Shown: positions 33,295-43,068 of the stretch, in pieces | Layout of the letters: each line of letters begins with the position of its first letter | How positions within the stretch are numbered: position 1 is the first letter of the stretch | From: Blastomonas sp. AAP53 | Lineage (GTDB): Bacteria > Pseudomonadota > Alphaproteobacteria > Sphingomonadales > Sphingomonadaceae | Direction of reading: 5' to 3' | DNA length: 64,000 nucleotides | NCBI RefSeq assembly: GCF_000331245.1 | Contig: NZ_ANFZ01000008.1 | Location: forward strand, 1-64,000 | Notes under the pieces: model-generated | Seen by the model: the letters and a program-made list of their open reading frames with translations, nothing else | Database searches by the model: none | What the model was told of the DNA's origin: nothing | Made by a program: the position numbers and the translations under genes

Positions 33295-35108
33295 GCGGCC
33301 AGGCTGGCAAGGACAGGGTTGCTGGCGACCTCCTGCGCGACATAGTGCGCCGCCTGTTCCGCCTGTTTGCGCCCCAAGTGCCAGTCGAGGATTTGCATGC
33401 CCTGCACGATCGGCGGGCTGAGCGGGATATCGTCCTCGCGCAGCATCGATCGCGACGCGATGCGGCTGGCCACCACCATCGATCGTTGCATGATCTCGAC
33501 GATCGAGGGGAAATCGCTGTCCGACTTGCGCCGCAGCAGCACATCGCGGATCAACTGCCCGCGCCGCCGCAGCGACTGGTACGCCGCCTTGATCCGCCAC
33601 ACCTGCCCAGCCTCGCCCAGCGTCACGACGATGTTGGGGCCGGACTTGAGCGCGCGCATGGTGACCACCGGCACATTGTCCAGCACCCCGCCATCGACCA
33701 GGATATTGCCGTCGCTGTCGATGAACGGCGGCAGGATGGTGGGCAGCGATCCCGATGCGCGCACCGCATGCCATAGCGGCCCGCGACGATGGACATGCAG
33801 ATCGTTGGTCGAAAGATTGGTCGAGATGGCGAAGAAATTGATCGGCTGGTCGGCGATGTCCGCTGCGCCATAGCGTGCTTCGAGCTCGGTATCGAACACG
33901 GCGGGATCGAGCAGCGAATGGATGGGCACGGTGAAGCGTCGCATCGCCTTGGCATCGATGAACATCGCCTCCATCTGGTCGAGCGTCTGCGGGACCGAGA
34001 GCCCCTGGGCGATCGCCGCGCCCATCGCGGCGCCCGCGCTGGTGCCGCCGATCAGGTCGATGGGGATGCCTGCCTGCTGCAGTCCGCGCACGATGCCCAG
34101 ATGCGCGCAGCCCAGGGCGCCTCCGCCGGCCAGCACAAGGCCAACGGCGCGTCCGGTGAGGAACCGCGCCACGCGGCGGAAATCCGCCTCGCTGTCTGTG
34201 GCGACATGGTGGTGCAGATGCGGATCGCGTCCCGCAAGCCAGGCTGCAGTGCCGCCGATCGGCCGTCCTGCGGCATCGCGCAGCACCAGCAGCGTGCGGT
34301 TGGCCGGTTCGATCGCCGCGCAGCCGACCTGCTCGAGCGGGTTCAGCGTCGGGCTGGCCCCGGCCTCGGCGACCATCAGCAGCCCATCGGCATTGCGGCA
34401 GACCAGCGAGCCCCATTCGGGATCACCGCCGGCATCGATCAGCAGATAGCCCCGCCGCGCCTCGTGTTCGCGCAGCCAGGCCTGATAGGCGCTGGCCGGG
34501 CCCTGGGGCACATCGGATTCGCGCACCAGCATCACCTGGCGGTCGTCGGGTACGGTGCGGCGGACAGCATCGGCCAGACGATCGAGCACCCCCGGATCAA
34601 TCCGGCTGCTGCCGCACGGCACCACCGCAATGACGCGCGGCAGGCGTGCCTCCATCGGCGGAGTTTTCGCGGTCACGGCTGCCAGCCTTTGCGTGACAGC
34701 CGTCAGGATGGCGGGGACGAGCTGCGGAAATTCGCTCACGACCGCGTCATAGCTTTGCCGGTCGAGCACCATGACCACGCTGTCGCGGCTGGCCTGCAAC
34801 GTGGCCGTGCGCGTGCCACCGCCGAAAAAGGCCAGCTCGCCCACCGGCTCGCCCGCCTCGATCTGCGCGACGGCCTTGCGACCGGCGGGCGTTTCGATGA
34901 GCACGCGCAGCCGCCCGGTTTCGAGGAAATACAGCGAATCGGCACTGTCGCCCTGGCGCACCAGTACGTTGCCCGCAGGCAGATCCAGCCGTTGCGCGCG
35001 GTCGCTCAGCGCAGCGATCGCGGCCTGGTCGACCCCGGCGAACAGCCCAGACTGCATCCAGTCGCGCAAGCTGCCATCCGCGCTGTGCTCTGTCGGCTTG
35101 GCCGTCAC
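33282..35108 (-). CDS. Patatin-like phospholipase with N-terminal cyclic-nucleotide-binding domain
   Basis: A 608-residue NTE-type esterase. Residues about 17-130 form a cNMP-binding-type barrel (LPAGNVLVRQGDSADSLYFLETGRLRVL). A central region follows. The patatin domain starts at about 320 with GLVLAGGGALGCAHLG, carries the nucleophile S357 in GGTSAGAA and the dyad partner D472 in LVDGGVLDN. It should hydrolyse lysophospholipids at the membrane. I prefer the GTG at 35108, which has a strong ribosome-binding site (GGGAGGG, 6 nt away), over the ATG at 35141, which has none. Confidence 0.88.
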   Translation of the reverse strand: MTAKPTEHSADGSLRDWMQSGLFAGVDQAAIAALSDRAQRLDLPAGNVLVRQGDSADSLYFLETGRLRVLIETPAGRKAVAQIEAGEPVGELAFFGGGTRTATLQASRDSVVMVLDRQSYDAVVSEFPQLVPAILTAVTQRLAAVTAKTPPMEARLPRVIAVVPCGSSRIDPGVLDRLADAVRRTVPDDRQVMLVRESDVPQGPASAYQAWLREHEARRGYLLIDAGGDPEWGSLVCRNADGLLMVAEAGASPTLNPLEQVGCAAIEPANRTLLVLRDAAGRPIGGTAAWLAGRDPHLHHHVATDSEADFRRVARFLTGRAVGLVLAGGGALGCAHLGIVRGLQQAGIPIDLIGGTSAGAAMGAAIAQGLSVPQTLDQMEAMFIDAKAMRRFTVPIHSLLDPAVFDTELEARYGAADIADQPINFFAISTNLSTNDLHVHRRGPLWHAVRASGSLPTILPPFIDSDGNILVDGGVLDNVPVVTMRALKSGPNIVVTLGEAGQVWRIKAAYQSLRRRGQLIRDVLLRRKSDSDFPSIVEIMQRSMVVASRIASRSMLREDDIPLSPPIVQGMQILDWHLGRKQAEQAAHYVAQEVASNPVLASLAAQPD

Positions 35109-35365
35109 CCAGTCCCTCCCGGCTTGGCCCCACCGACCCATTCTTGAGGATGCGGGTGCCGCGCGGCGAGTCTAGCCCAGCAATGCGCAAAACAGAAGCC
35201 CGTCGGCGGGGCACCCGGGCTTTGCGACCAGTCGAGCAACGCTTTGCCCGCTCATCCCTTGATACCATGCTGGCCGGGCCGCCCCCCAACCGCCTCTTGG
35301 TCCGGTCAGCAGCCTCGAACCCCATCAGGGGCTGGGCACAGGCGGACAGGCAAGAGGACACAGAC

Positions 35366-35734
35366 ATGCATGACAGCACGCTCGAACGCGGCCAGGATAC
35401 GATCTCCAGCGACCGCGTTGATGGAACCGCCGTCTATGGCGGCGATCGCGAAAAGATCGGATCAGTCACCAACATGCTGATCAGCAAGCGCGAAGGCAAG
35501 GTGACCGATGTCATCGTGTCGGTCGGCGGCTTTCTCGGCATCGGCAGCGAACTTCACAGCCTTCCCTGGTCAAAGCTGACCTATGACACCGATCTGGGCG
35601 GATATCTGGTCTCGGTGACCGCAGACCAGCTCAAGAACGCGCCGAGCTTCTCGGAAGGCGAGCGCGACCGCGCCTATGATCGTGAATATCAGACCAGCGT
35701 TTACGATTATTGGGCAGTCAAGCCCTATTGGTAA
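35366..35734 (+). CDS. PRC-barrel domain protein
   Basis: A 122-residue protein. The PRC barrel covers residues about 20-85 (GTAVYGGDREKIGSVTNMLISKREGKVTDVIVSVGGFLGIGSELHSLPWSKL). A tyrosine-rich tail follows (SVYDYWAVKPYW). Such proteins are frequent in alphaproteobacterial stress regulons; the partner is unknown. The ATG at 35366 follows CAAGAGGAC, and the longer open frame upstream is not supported. Two hairpins follow the stop codon. Confidence 0.88.
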   Translation: MHDSTLERGQDTISSDRVDGTAVYGGDREKIGSVTNMLISKREGKVTDVIVSVGGFLGIGSELHSLPWSKLTYDTDLGGYLVSVTADQLKNAPSFSEGERDRAYDREYQTSVYDYWAVKPYW

Positions 35735-35755
35735 GGCATTGGTCCCACCAATGCC
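35735..35755. repeat. Hairpin directly after the PRC-barrel stop codon
   Basis: GGCATTGG and CCAATGCC form a perfect 8-bp stem with a 5-nt loop. It begins at the base after the TAA stop and lies just before a longer terminator hairpin. It may protect the mRNA end. Confidence 0.55.
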
Positions 35756-35758
35756 ATG

Positions 35759-35795
35759 ACGGGCCGGTGAGTCGTAAGGCTCACCGGCCCGTTTC
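35759..35795 (+). terminator. Intrinsic terminator after the PRC-barrel gene
   Basis: A perfect 13-bp stem (ACGGGCCGGTGAG with CTCACCGGCCCGT) encloses an 8-nt loop and ends in a short T-run (GTTTCG). The stem is very stable; the T-tract is weak. Confidence 0.75.
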
Positions 35796-35916
35796 GCGTC
35801 GGCGTGGGCGTGGGATAATGCCTTGCGTTGCGGGCAGCGCTGGTCTTAAGGGACGCGGCGCGCGCCCGTTGCATCCGGTCAGGAGCAGCGATGCTCACTG
35901 AAGGTTCTGGATCCGG

Positions 35917-36498
35917 ATGCTGAAACGGCTTTATCACTGGACGCTTGCCAAGGCGGCGCATGAAAAGGCGCCCTACTGGCTCGCTGCAGTCAGCTTCATC
36001 GAATCAAGCTTCTTCCCGATCCCGCCCGATGTGATGCTGGCACCGATGTGCCTGGCCAAGCCCGAAAAGGCGTTCCGGTACGCGCTGATCTGCACGATCG
36101 CCTCGGTCATCGGCGCGCTGTTCGGCTATGCCATCGGCTATTTCCTGTTCGAGACGGTGGGAATCGCCATTCTGGACTTCTACGGGCTGGGCGAGAAATT
36201 CGAAGCGTTCAAGGTCAGCTTCAATGAACAGGGCTGGTTGATCGTGCTGCTGGCGGGTTTCACCCCGCTGCCGTTCAAGGTGATCACCATCGCTGCCGGC
36301 GCCACCGCGATGCCGCTCTATATCCTGGTGATGGCCTCGGTCATCGCGCGATCGGCGCGGTTCTTTCTGGTCGGTGCCCTGTTGTGGAAGTTCGGCCAGC
36401 CGATGCAGGACTGGATCGACAAGCATTTTGCGCTCGCCACCAGCGTTGTCGGCGTGCTGTTCGTCGGTGGCTTCGTGGCGTTGAAGTTCGTCCTCTAG
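35917..36498 (+). CDS. YqaA/DedA-family membrane protein
   Basis: A 193-residue inner-membrane protein. The family core is SFIESSFFPIPPDVMLAPMCLAKPEKAFRYALICTIASVIGALFGYAIGYF, and a second re-entrant block contains AGFTPLPFKVITIAAGATAMPLYIL. DedA-like proteins are linked to lipid-carrier flipping and envelope homeostasis; the exact role here is not shown. It converges with the thioesterase gene, 5 bp apart. Confidence 0.9.
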   Translation: MLKRLYHWTLAKAAHEKAPYWLAAVSFIESSFFPIPPDVMLAPMCLAKPEKAFRYALICTIASVIGALFGYAIGYFLFETVGIAILDFYGLGEKFEAFKVSFNEQGWLIVLLAGFTPLPFKVITIAAGATAMPLYILVMASVIARSARFFLVGALLWKFGQPMQDWIDKHFALATSVVGVLFVGGFVALKFVL

Positions 36499-36503
36499 AC
36501 CGG

Positions 36504-36944
36504 TCAGGATCCCGGACGCCGGACCAGCAATTCCTCATAACGGCGGCGCAGTGGCTCGGGGATCGGCTTGGCGCCAGTCTTGTCGGTCAGCACAAGAGTG
36601 GAGACGCAGGTCGCCACGCACACGCCCTGCTGGAAGGCGGCGGAATAAATGTCCCAGCTCGATGAACCGATGCGACCGATGCCGCTCATCACCTCGACCG
36701 GATCGGGGAAATGCGCCTCTGCGACATAATCGATCGCTACCGATGCGATCAGCCAGCGCTCGCCGGGCTGGCGGCGTTCCAGCCCCAGATTGCGGTTGAA
36801 CCGCACCCGGCCATTCTCGAATAGCGCCGCCATCGCGACATTGTTGATATGGCCGAGCGGGTCCAGATCCTGGAAGCGCGTTTCGGTAACGGTGCTGAAC
36901 GGATAGCTTTCCGGATCGCGCTGCCAGGATTCTGATCTGGGCAT
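36504..36944 (-). CDS. Acyl-CoA thioesterase (4HBT hotdog fold)
   Basis: A 146-residue thioesterase. The active-site region is TETRFQDLDPLGHINNVAMAALFENGRVRF, with the conserved Asp and Asn of the 4-hydroxybenzoyl-CoA-thioesterase group. It likely releases CoA from short or medium acyl chains. It starts 19 bp after the acyl-CoA dehydrogenase stop on the same strand, so the two form an operon for fatty-acid catabolism. Confidence 0.88.
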   Translation of the reverse strand: MPRSESWQRDPESYPFSTVTETRFQDLDPLGHINNVAMAALFENGRVRFNRNLGLERRQPGERWLIASVAIDYVAEAHFPDPVEVMSGIGRIGSSSWDIYSAAFQQGVCVATCVSTLVLTDKTGAKPIPEPLRRRYEELLVRRPGS

Positions 36945-36963
36945 AAGGGGTTCCGGTCGCGCC

Positions 36964-38118
36964 TCAGAGCGAGCGACCGATGAGCTCCTTCATGATTTCG
37001 CTGGTACCGCCGAAGATGCGCGTCACGCGTGCACCGCGCCAGGCACGGGCGATGGGATATTCGTTCATGTAACCGGCGCCGCCGTGCAGCTGCAGGCACT
37101 TGTCCATGACTTCCCACTGCAGTTCGGTGTGCCACAGCTTGGCGGCAGCGCCTTCGACTGCGGTCAGTTCCTTGGTCGCGTGGCGGTTCAGGGCCCAGTC
37201 GAGATGCGCCCAGCCGACCTGCAGCTTGGTCTTGAGATCGGCGAGCACGAAACGGGTGTTCTGGAAATCGAACACCGTCTTGCCGAAGGCCTTGCGGTCC
37301 TTCACGAAGGCGACGGTATCGTCATAGGCCTTTTGCGACGATGCCATCGCGCTGACCGCGATCGACAGGCGCTCCTGCGGCAGTTCGCTCATCAGGTAGA
37401 TGAAGCCCTTGCCTTCTTCGCCCAGGCAGTTGGTCATCGGCACGCGCACGTCGTTGAAGAACAGCTCCGAGGTGTCGGCGGCGTCCTGGCCGATCTTGTC
37501 GAGGTTGCGGCCGCGGGCAAAGCCCTCGCGATCGGCTTCGACGAGGATGATCGACACGCCCTTCCAGGCGGGCTGCACTTCGGTATCGGTCTTGGCGCAC
37601 ACCAGGATCAGGTCAGCGTTCTGGCCGTTGGTGATATAGGTCTTCGATCCGTTGATGACGTAGTGATTGCCATCCTTCTTCGCGGTGGTGCGGATGCCCT
37701 GAAGGTCAGATCCGGTGCCCGGCTCGGTCATCGCGATCGCGGTGATCGTCTCGCCCGAAACCAGGCGCGGCAGCCACTTCTGCTTCTGCTCTTCCGAACC
37801 GTACTGGACCAGATAGTTGACCACGATGTCCGACTGCAGCGAGAAGCCGAGCGGCGATCCGCCGAAATACGCGGCTTCCTCGTTGACGATGGCGTTGTAG
37901 CCGAAGTCCAGGCCCAGGCCGCCATATTCTTCAGGAACGGTGGGGCACAGCATGCCGAGTTCACCGGCCTTGGGCCAGATTTCACGTGGAACAATCTTTT
38001 CCTCGTCCCATTTCACCGCATTGGGCGCGACCTCTTCCTGCATGAAGCGGCGAACGGTCTGGCGAAACGCCTCGTGATCGGCATTGTAGGCGGTGCGGGC
38101 TAGGGCATCGAGCGACAT
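36964..38118 (-). CDS. Acyl-CoA dehydrogenase, long-chain type
   Basis: A 384-residue FAD enzyme of beta-oxidation. Signatures are AIAMTEPGTGSDLQGIRTTA and the FAD loop KAFGKTVFDFQNTRF. At the C-terminus the usual catalytic-Glu position reads IFGGTSEIMKELIGRSL, with Gly. In mammalian long-chain and isovaleryl enzymes the Glu comes from a different place, and the matching segment MSELPQERLSIA is present here. The ATG at 38118 has GGAGAG upstream. An inverted repeat about 95-110 bp upstream may be an operator. Confidence 0.93.
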   Translation of the reverse strand: MSLDALARTAYNADHEAFRQTVRRFMQEEVAPNAVKWDEEKIVPREIWPKAGELGMLCPTVPEEYGGLGLDFGYNAIVNEEAAYFGGSPLGFSLQSDIVVNYLVQYGSEEQKQKWLPRLVSGETITAIAMTEPGTGSDLQGIRTTAKKDGNHYVINGSKTYITNGQNADLILVCAKTDTEVQPAWKGVSIILVEADREGFARGRNLDKIGQDAADTSELFFNDVRVPMTNCLGEEGKGFIYLMSELPQERLSIAVSAMASSQKAYDDTVAFVKDRKAFGKTVFDFQNTRFVLADLKTKLQVGWAHLDWALNRHATKELTAVEGAAAKLWHTELQWEVMDKCLQLHGGAGYMNEYPIARAWRGARVTRIFGGTSEIMKELIGRSL

Positions 38119-38211
38119 GGGTTCTCTCCGGTGGATGTCTCGGCCGTGCGATTCATGCCGCGCGGCGACGGGGAAGGTCTAGCGGCGCGTTTACGCGAAC
38201 GTCAACCGCTA

Positions 38212-38229
38212 TTTAATCGCTTGGTTAAA
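38212..38229. promoter_or_regulatory. Possible operator between acyl-CoA dehydrogenase and a divergent gene
   Basis: TTTAA and TTAAA form a short inverted repeat with an 8-bp spacer, in an A+T-rich patch of the otherwise GC-rich 272-bp divergent region. It could be a promoter element or a site for a fatty-acid regulator. The arms are short. Confidence 0.3.
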
Positions 38230-38391
38230 ATTGGGAAATTATGTTGCCTGCGCGCGGCCCATCTTCACGCCCCTTCCCGGAAGACTGGCGATATCGGATG
38301 TTGTGACGCAATCTATCGGCTGTTATCTTCGAAGCGTGGTGTTCAGGACATAGTCCGGATTCACGTCCGGCCATTTGCATAGGTGCAGACA

Positions 38392-39576
38392 ATGGTCCCA
38401 TTTCATCTTGCAGGATTATCCCTGCTGCTTCTTGCATCCGCCGCCGACGCGCAGCAACCTCGCCCGCTGGAGCGAACCGAAATCGTCGTGGTCGGTGCCA
38501 GCCTCGCCGATCTTGAGGCAGACGTCGCTCGCTGCCAGTCCGGCGGCTGCTCGGTGCGCGAGGACGTGATCGCCTCGGTCCGCTATGCCGAGGCGCAGTT
38601 TCGCAATGGCGACTATCTGGACGCCCGCAATGTGCTGGGAAGAGCTGTGGCGCGCACGAAAAGGGATGCCGACAGCGATCCACTGGCCGTGGCAGAACTG
38701 CATACCGCGCGCGCTACCGTGGCGTGGCATTATGGTGACCAGCGCGAGGCTCTGCTCGCCACGGAAGCAACCACGCGTCTGCTCGACCGCCATGCTCCGC
38801 AATCGTCCAACGCGCTGATGGCACGGATGCGGATGATCAGCGCGCAGGCAGCGATGTTCAGCATCGGTTACAGCACCAACCGGCTGAAGCAGCTTGCAGA
38901 CGATGCGCGCGCTGCCAACCAGCCGGTGATCGCGACGCGTGCAGATCTGGGGCGGGCAGCGCTGCTCGACCAGAGCGGTCGCCACGAAGAGGCGCAGGTG
39001 CTGCTCGCAGCGGTGCAGACCAGCCCGCCATCCGGCAGCGAAGCCGCCGGGCTCGCAGCGAAGATCCTCGCCGCCCGGCTGAAGGCGCGGCGCGGCGAGC
39101 CGGAGGTCATCGAGGCGCTGATTGCCGCGCTGGACTCCGGTCATAAGCGGCAGGGTCCGATTCTGGTTTGGTCCCCTGAAATTCCTGTTCCCACAGGAAC
39201 CGGCAGCGCCCTTGTCATGTCGGAGAGAGGCCTCCAAGTGCGCTCATCGGATGTTATTGGACTGCGCTGGGTCGACATTGGCTTTGCGATCGGTGCCGAT
39301 GGCAGGGTCGAGGATGTCGAGGTGCTGCGAGGATCGCCCAACCCAAGCTGGAGCAAGCCCCTGCTCACCATGATCGGGCAGCGGCGCTATACGCCGTCGG
39401 CCGAGCCTGACGATCTGGTGGGTCGCTACCGTGTCGAGCGATATACACTGACCGGCGAATTCACCGTCCCGACAGGTTCGTTGATCCGTCGCCGCGCCAT
39501 GAACGTCAGGTTCGAGCAGCTGGATCTGACCGTCGCGCCGCCGCGCCAGGCCGTACCGCCCGTCGCACCCAGCTAG
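38392..39576 (+). CDS. Exported TPR-like protein with TonB-like C-terminal domain
   Basis: A 394-residue secreted protein. The signal peptide (MVPFHLAGLSLLLLASAADAQ) is clear. Residues about 60-250 are helical and repetitive, TPR-like (RYAEAQFRNGDYLDARNVLGRAVARTK). Residues about 290-350 resemble a TonB C-terminal fold (VDIGFAIGADGRVEDVEVLRGSPNPSWSKPLLTMIGQRRYTP). No known function; periplasmic, perhaps a scaffolding role. I chose the ATG at 38392 for the signal peptide; a GTG three codons upstream is also in frame. Confidence 0.75.
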   Translation: MVPFHLAGLSLLLLASAADAQQPRPLERTEIVVVGASLADLEADVARCQSGGCSVREDVIASVRYAEAQFRNGDYLDARNVLGRAVARTKRDADSDPLAVAELHTARATVAWHYGDQREALLATEATTRLLDRHAPQSSNALMARMRMISAQAAMFSIGYSTNRLKQLADDARAANQPVIATRADLGRAALLDQSGRHEEAQVLLAAVQTSPPSGSEAAGLAAKILAARLKARRGEPEVIEALIAALDSGHKRQGPILVWSPEIPVPTGTGSALVMSERGLQVRSSDVIGLRWVDIGFAIGADGRVEDVEVLRGSPNPSWSKPLLTMIGQRRYTPSAEPDDLVGRYRVERYTLTGEFTVPTGSLIRRRAMNVRFEQLDLTVAPPRQAVPPVAPS

Positions 39577-39699
39577 CGCCTGCCAGGCGCGCGGCTGGCA
39601 TGGCGCGCAAGCCTATGCTGCGCGGCACGTGTTCTGGTCTGGCGAAGCGTTTGCGCGAGCATCCACCGCCATCAGACGGGCTGCTTGCAATCAGAGCGC

Positions 39700-40479
39700 T
39701 CAGCCCTGCGAGCGGCCGCGCGCCATCACCGCCTGCCTGGCCTGCTCGACAGCCTCTGGCGCAACCTGCGTATTGGCGGCAATCGACCGTTCGGCTTCGA
39801 GCGTCATGCCCTCGCCAAAGGGCAGCGCAAAGCCATCGTCGATCAGCGCCTTGTAGGCCGCTGCCATGGCCGGATCGATGCTCGCCATGTCGCGCGCCAG
39901 CGCCATGGCGGTTGGCAACAGCGCATCAGCCTCCACCACCCGGTTGACCAGCCCCCAGCGCTCCGCGGTGGCAGCATCGAGGAAATTCCCGGTTAGCGAC
40001 AGTTCCTTGGCACGCGACAGGCCGATCATCCGCGACAGCTTCTGCGACAGTCCCCAGCCGGGCATGATGCCGACGCGGGCATGGGTATCGGCAAAGCGGG
40101 CGTTGGTCGATGCGATCAGAACGTCGCAGGCCAAGGCCAGTTCGAAGCCGCCGGTGATCGCCACGCCATTGATCGCGCCGATCACGGGCTTGGCACATTG
40201 CTCCACCGCCCTGACCGGGTTGTCGCGCGGATCGGTGGCGTTGGCCGCGCCCAGCCCGGCCGTGCTCGCGCCCAGCTCCTTGAGGTCCAGCCCGGCGGTG
40301 AAGGCGCGGGTGCCTGCGCCGGTGAGAACCACCGCGCGGACCGTATCGTCGCTGGCGACCGCCAGCATCGCCTCGGCCAGCTCCACCCGCAGCGCAGCCG
40401 ACAGCGCGTTCATCGCTTCGGGGCGGTTGAGTGTCACGACGGCGACACCGTCGGCGATCTCGATCAAAATCAGCGGCAT
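39700..40479 (-). CDS. Enoyl-CoA hydratase/isomerase (crotonase family)
   Basis: A 259-residue crotonase-fold enzyme. Visible blocks are VVTLNRPEAMNALSAALRVEL, VLTGAGTRAFTAGLDLKELG and the oxyanion-hole region PVIGAINGVAITGGFELALACDVLIAS. The ATG at 40479 follows a good ribosome-binding site (CAGGGAGCC); the frame extends ten codons upstream without support. It most likely hydrates enoyl-CoA in beta-oxidation, but family members vary in reaction. Confidence 0.9.
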   Translation of the reverse strand: MPLILIEIADGVAVVTLNRPEAMNALSAALRVELAEAMLAVASDDTVRAVVLTGAGTRAFTAGLDLKELGASTAGLGAANATDPRDNPVRAVEQCAKPVIGAINGVAITGGFELALACDVLIASTNARFADTHARVGIMPGWGLSQKLSRMIGLSRAKELSLTGNFLDAATAERWGLVNRVVEADALLPTAMALARDMASIDPAMAAAYKALIDDGFALPFGEGMTLEAERSIAANTQVAPEAVEQARQAVMARGRSQG

Positions 40480-40790
40480 GAAGGCTCCCTGTGCCCGGCA
40501 GATGGCCAAGGCTATCGGGCGCGGTCGTTATCGGCAAGGGCTTCGGGCGCGTTGCCATGCGCGCAAGCCGCAGGCGCCCGGCACCGTAGCGGCACCCCAG
40601 GTGCAGGACAGGAAACCCGCAGAGCATGCTGCGCAACATAAAAGGGGCGCAAAAGCTTGCCCAAGCCCGTCCGGCAAGGCTATGCGTTGCTTCAGGGGCG
40701 TCTTCAACCAATCAGGCCGGAAACCGGCGCGAAGATAGCGAAAAACCACCAGCGGCCGCAGCAACGCATCCGCCAGACAAGGGCCTGTCG
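40480..40790. other. Non-coding divergent region between the enoyl-CoA hydratase and malic enzyme genes
   Basis: 311 bp with no supported gene. It must hold the promoters of both flanking genes. A stretch with GCATGC and ACATAAAAGG lies around 40625-40650. I see no strong hairpin or repeat. Confidence 0.6.
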
Positions 40791-43055
40791 ATGACCGAGA
40801 AGACCAACGTCCAGTTCACCGAGCGCGAGGCGCTGTACTTCCACTCTTCGGGACGTCCCGGAAAAATCGAGATCATCGCCTCCAAGCCGATGGCGACGCA
40901 GCGCGACCTGAGCCTTGCCTATTCGCCGGGCGTTGCCGTGCCCGTGCGCGCCATCGCCGAAGACCCGTCCAAGGCCTATGATTACACCGCCAAGGGCAAT
41001 CTGGTCGCGGTCATCTCCAACGGTACCGCGATCCTGGGCCTCGGCAATCTCGGCGCGCTCGCCTCCAAGCCGGTGATGGAAGGCAAGGCGGTACTGTTCA
41101 AGCGCTTTGCCGACGTCGATTCGATCGATATCGAGGTGAACACCGAAGACGTCCAGCGCTTCATCGAATGCGTCGAGCTGCTCGAGCCGACCTTCGGCGG
41201 GATCAATCTGGAAGACATCGGCGCGCCCGCCTGCTTCATCATCGAACAGGCGCTGAAAGAGCGGATGAACATCCCGGTCATGCACGATGACCAGCATGGC
41301 ACCGCGATCATTTCCGCCGCCGGTCTGCTCAACGCCTGTTATCTGACGGGCCGTGATTTTGCCGATGTGAAGATGGTGGTCAACGGCGCGGGCGCGGCTG
41401 CCATCGCTTGCACCGAGCTGATCAAGGCGATGGGTGTGCGCCACGACAACGTGCTGATGTGCGACCGTTCGGGCGTGATCTATCAGGGCCGCGACGATCT
41501 CGACCAGTGGAAGTCGGCGCATGCCGCCAAGACCGACCGCCGCACGCTCGAAGAGGCGCTCGATGGCGCGGATATCTTCCTGGGGCTTTCGGCCGCCGGG
41601 GCGTTGAAGCCCGAAATGGTGATGAAGATGGCGCCGCAGCCGATCATCTTCGCGATGGCCAATCCCGATCCGGAAATTACCCCGCCCGATGCCAAGGCCG
41701 CTCGCCCCGATGCGATCATCGCCACCGGCCGGTCGGATTATCCCAACCAGGTCAACAACGTGCTGGGCTTCCCGTTCATCTTCCGCGGCGCGCTCGATGT
41801 GCGTGCGACGGCGATCAACGAGGAGATGAAGATCGCGGCCGCCAAGGCGATCGCCGAGCTGGCGCGCGAACAGGTGCCCGAAGAGGTCGCTGCGGCCTAT
41901 GGCGGCGCGACGCAGAAGTTCGGCGTCGATTACATCATCCCCGCGCCCTTCGATCCGCGTTTGATGGAGCGGGTCTCGGCGGCGGTGGCGCAGGCGGCGA
42001 TGGATACCGGCATCGCGCAAAAGCCGATCGAGGACATGGCGGCCTATCGCCATTCGCTCAAGAGCCGCCTCAACCCGACCACGGCGGTGCTGACCCAGGT
42101 GTACAGCGATGCCCGCGCCAATCCCAAGCGCGTGGTGTTTGCCGAGGCCGAAGAGGAAGTGGTGCTGCGCGCCGCGATCCAGTTCCGCGATGGCGGCTAT
42201 GGCACGCCCGTGCTGGTCGGCCGCGAACAGCGGGTGCGCGACAAGCTCAAGGAACTCGCGGTCGACGATCCGATGGCCTTCGAGGTGCACAATTCGGTCA
42301 ACTCGCCTCTGGTGCCGCGCATGGTCGATGTGCTGTACGAACGGTTGCAGCGGCGCGGCTACCTCAAGCGCGACGTCAAGCGCATGGTCAACCAGGACCG
42401 CAACATCTTCGGCTCGGCGCTGCTGCATCTGGGCGAAGCGGACGCAATGCTCACCGGCATCACCCGCACCTTTGGCCAGTCGATGCGCGAGATCCGTCGC
42501 GTGCTCGACCCCAAGCCGGGCGAGACGCCGTTCGGTATCCATGTCATGGTCGGCAAGAGCCACACCGTGTTCCTCGCCGACACCACGGTCAACGAACGGC
42601 CCAATGCCGAGGAACTGGCCTGCATTGCGGAAAACACCGCGCATGTCGCGCGCAGGCTGGGGCACGAACCGCGCGTTGCCTTCCTGTCGTACTCGAATTT
42701 CGGCAATCCCTCGGGGCGCTGGCTGGACAATATCCGCGACGCGGTGAGCATCCTCGACCAGCGCGGGGCAACGTTCGAATATGAAGGCGAGATGTCGCCC
42801 GATGTCGCGCTCAACCCCAAGCTGATGGCCAATTATCCGTTCTGCCGTCTGTCGGCACCGGCCAATGTGCTGATCATGCCGGGGCTGCAATCGGCGAACC
42901 TCTCGGCCAAGCTGCTGCGTGAGCTGGGCGGCGATGCGATGATCGGGCCGATGCTGATCGGCATGGAAAAGCCCGTGCAGATCGCGGCGATGTCATCGAC
43001 GGCAGGCGATCTGCTGACGCTGGCGCTGCTCGCCTCGGCAGGCGTGGTCGGCTGA
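40791..43055 (+). CDS. maeB: NADP-dependent malic enzyme with C-terminal phosphotransacetylase-like domain
   Basis: A 754-residue MaeB-type enzyme that decarboxylates malate to pyruvate. Residues 1-430 form the malic-enzyme part ([70 protein letters not shown]). Residues about 430-754 form a phosphate-acetyltransferase-like domain that is regulatory in this family and binds acetyl-CoA. I chose the ATG at 40791 because the conserved region starts just after it. The frame is open from 40626. Confidence 0.95.
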   Translation: MTEKTNVQFTEREALYFHSSGRPGKIEIIASKPMATQRDLSLAYSPGVAVPVRAIAEDPSKAYDYTAKGNLVAVISNGTAILGLGNLGALASKPVMEGKAVLFKRFADVDSIDIEVNTEDVQRFIECVELLEPTFGGINLEDIGAPACFIIEQALKERMNIPVMHDDQHGTAIISAAGLLNACYLTGRDFADVKMVVNGAGAAAIACTELIKAMGVRHDNVLMCDRSGVIYQGRDDLDQWKSAHAAKTDRRTLEEALDGADIFLGLSAAGALKPEMVMKMAPQPIIFAMANPDPEITPPDAKAARPDAIIATGRSDYPNQVNNVLGFPFIFRGALDVRATAINEEMKIAAAKAIAELAREQVPEEVAAAYGGATQKFGVDYIIPAPFDPRLMERVSAAVAQAAMDTGIAQKPIEDMAAYRHSLKSRLNPTTAVLTQVYSDARANPKRVVFAEAEEEVVLRAAIQFRDGGYGTPVLVGREQRVRDKLKELAVDDPMAFEVHNSVNSPLVPRMVDVLYERLQRRGYLKRDVKRMVNQDRNIFGSALLHLGEADAMLTGITRTFGQSMREIRRVLDPKPGETPFGIHVMVGKSHTVFLADTTVNERPNAEELACIAENTAHVARRLGHEPRVAFLSYSNFGNPSGRWLDNIRDAVSILDQRGATFEYEGEMSPDVALNPKLMANYPFCRLSAPANVLIMPGLQSANLSAKLLRELGGDAMIGPMLIGMEKPVQIAAMSSTAGDLLTLALLASAGVVG

Positions 43056-43068
43056 TCGGCTGAAAGGA

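Noticed and set aside
32479-34416. 645-codon minus-strand frame overlapping SemiSWEET, DUF202 and the lipase
   Set aside because: It is in a different frame from the patatin protein and spans three genes with recognised domains.
40704-42890. 728-codon minus-strand frame antisense to maeB
   Set aside because: No motif or ribosome-binding site; the plus strand encodes a full malic enzyme.
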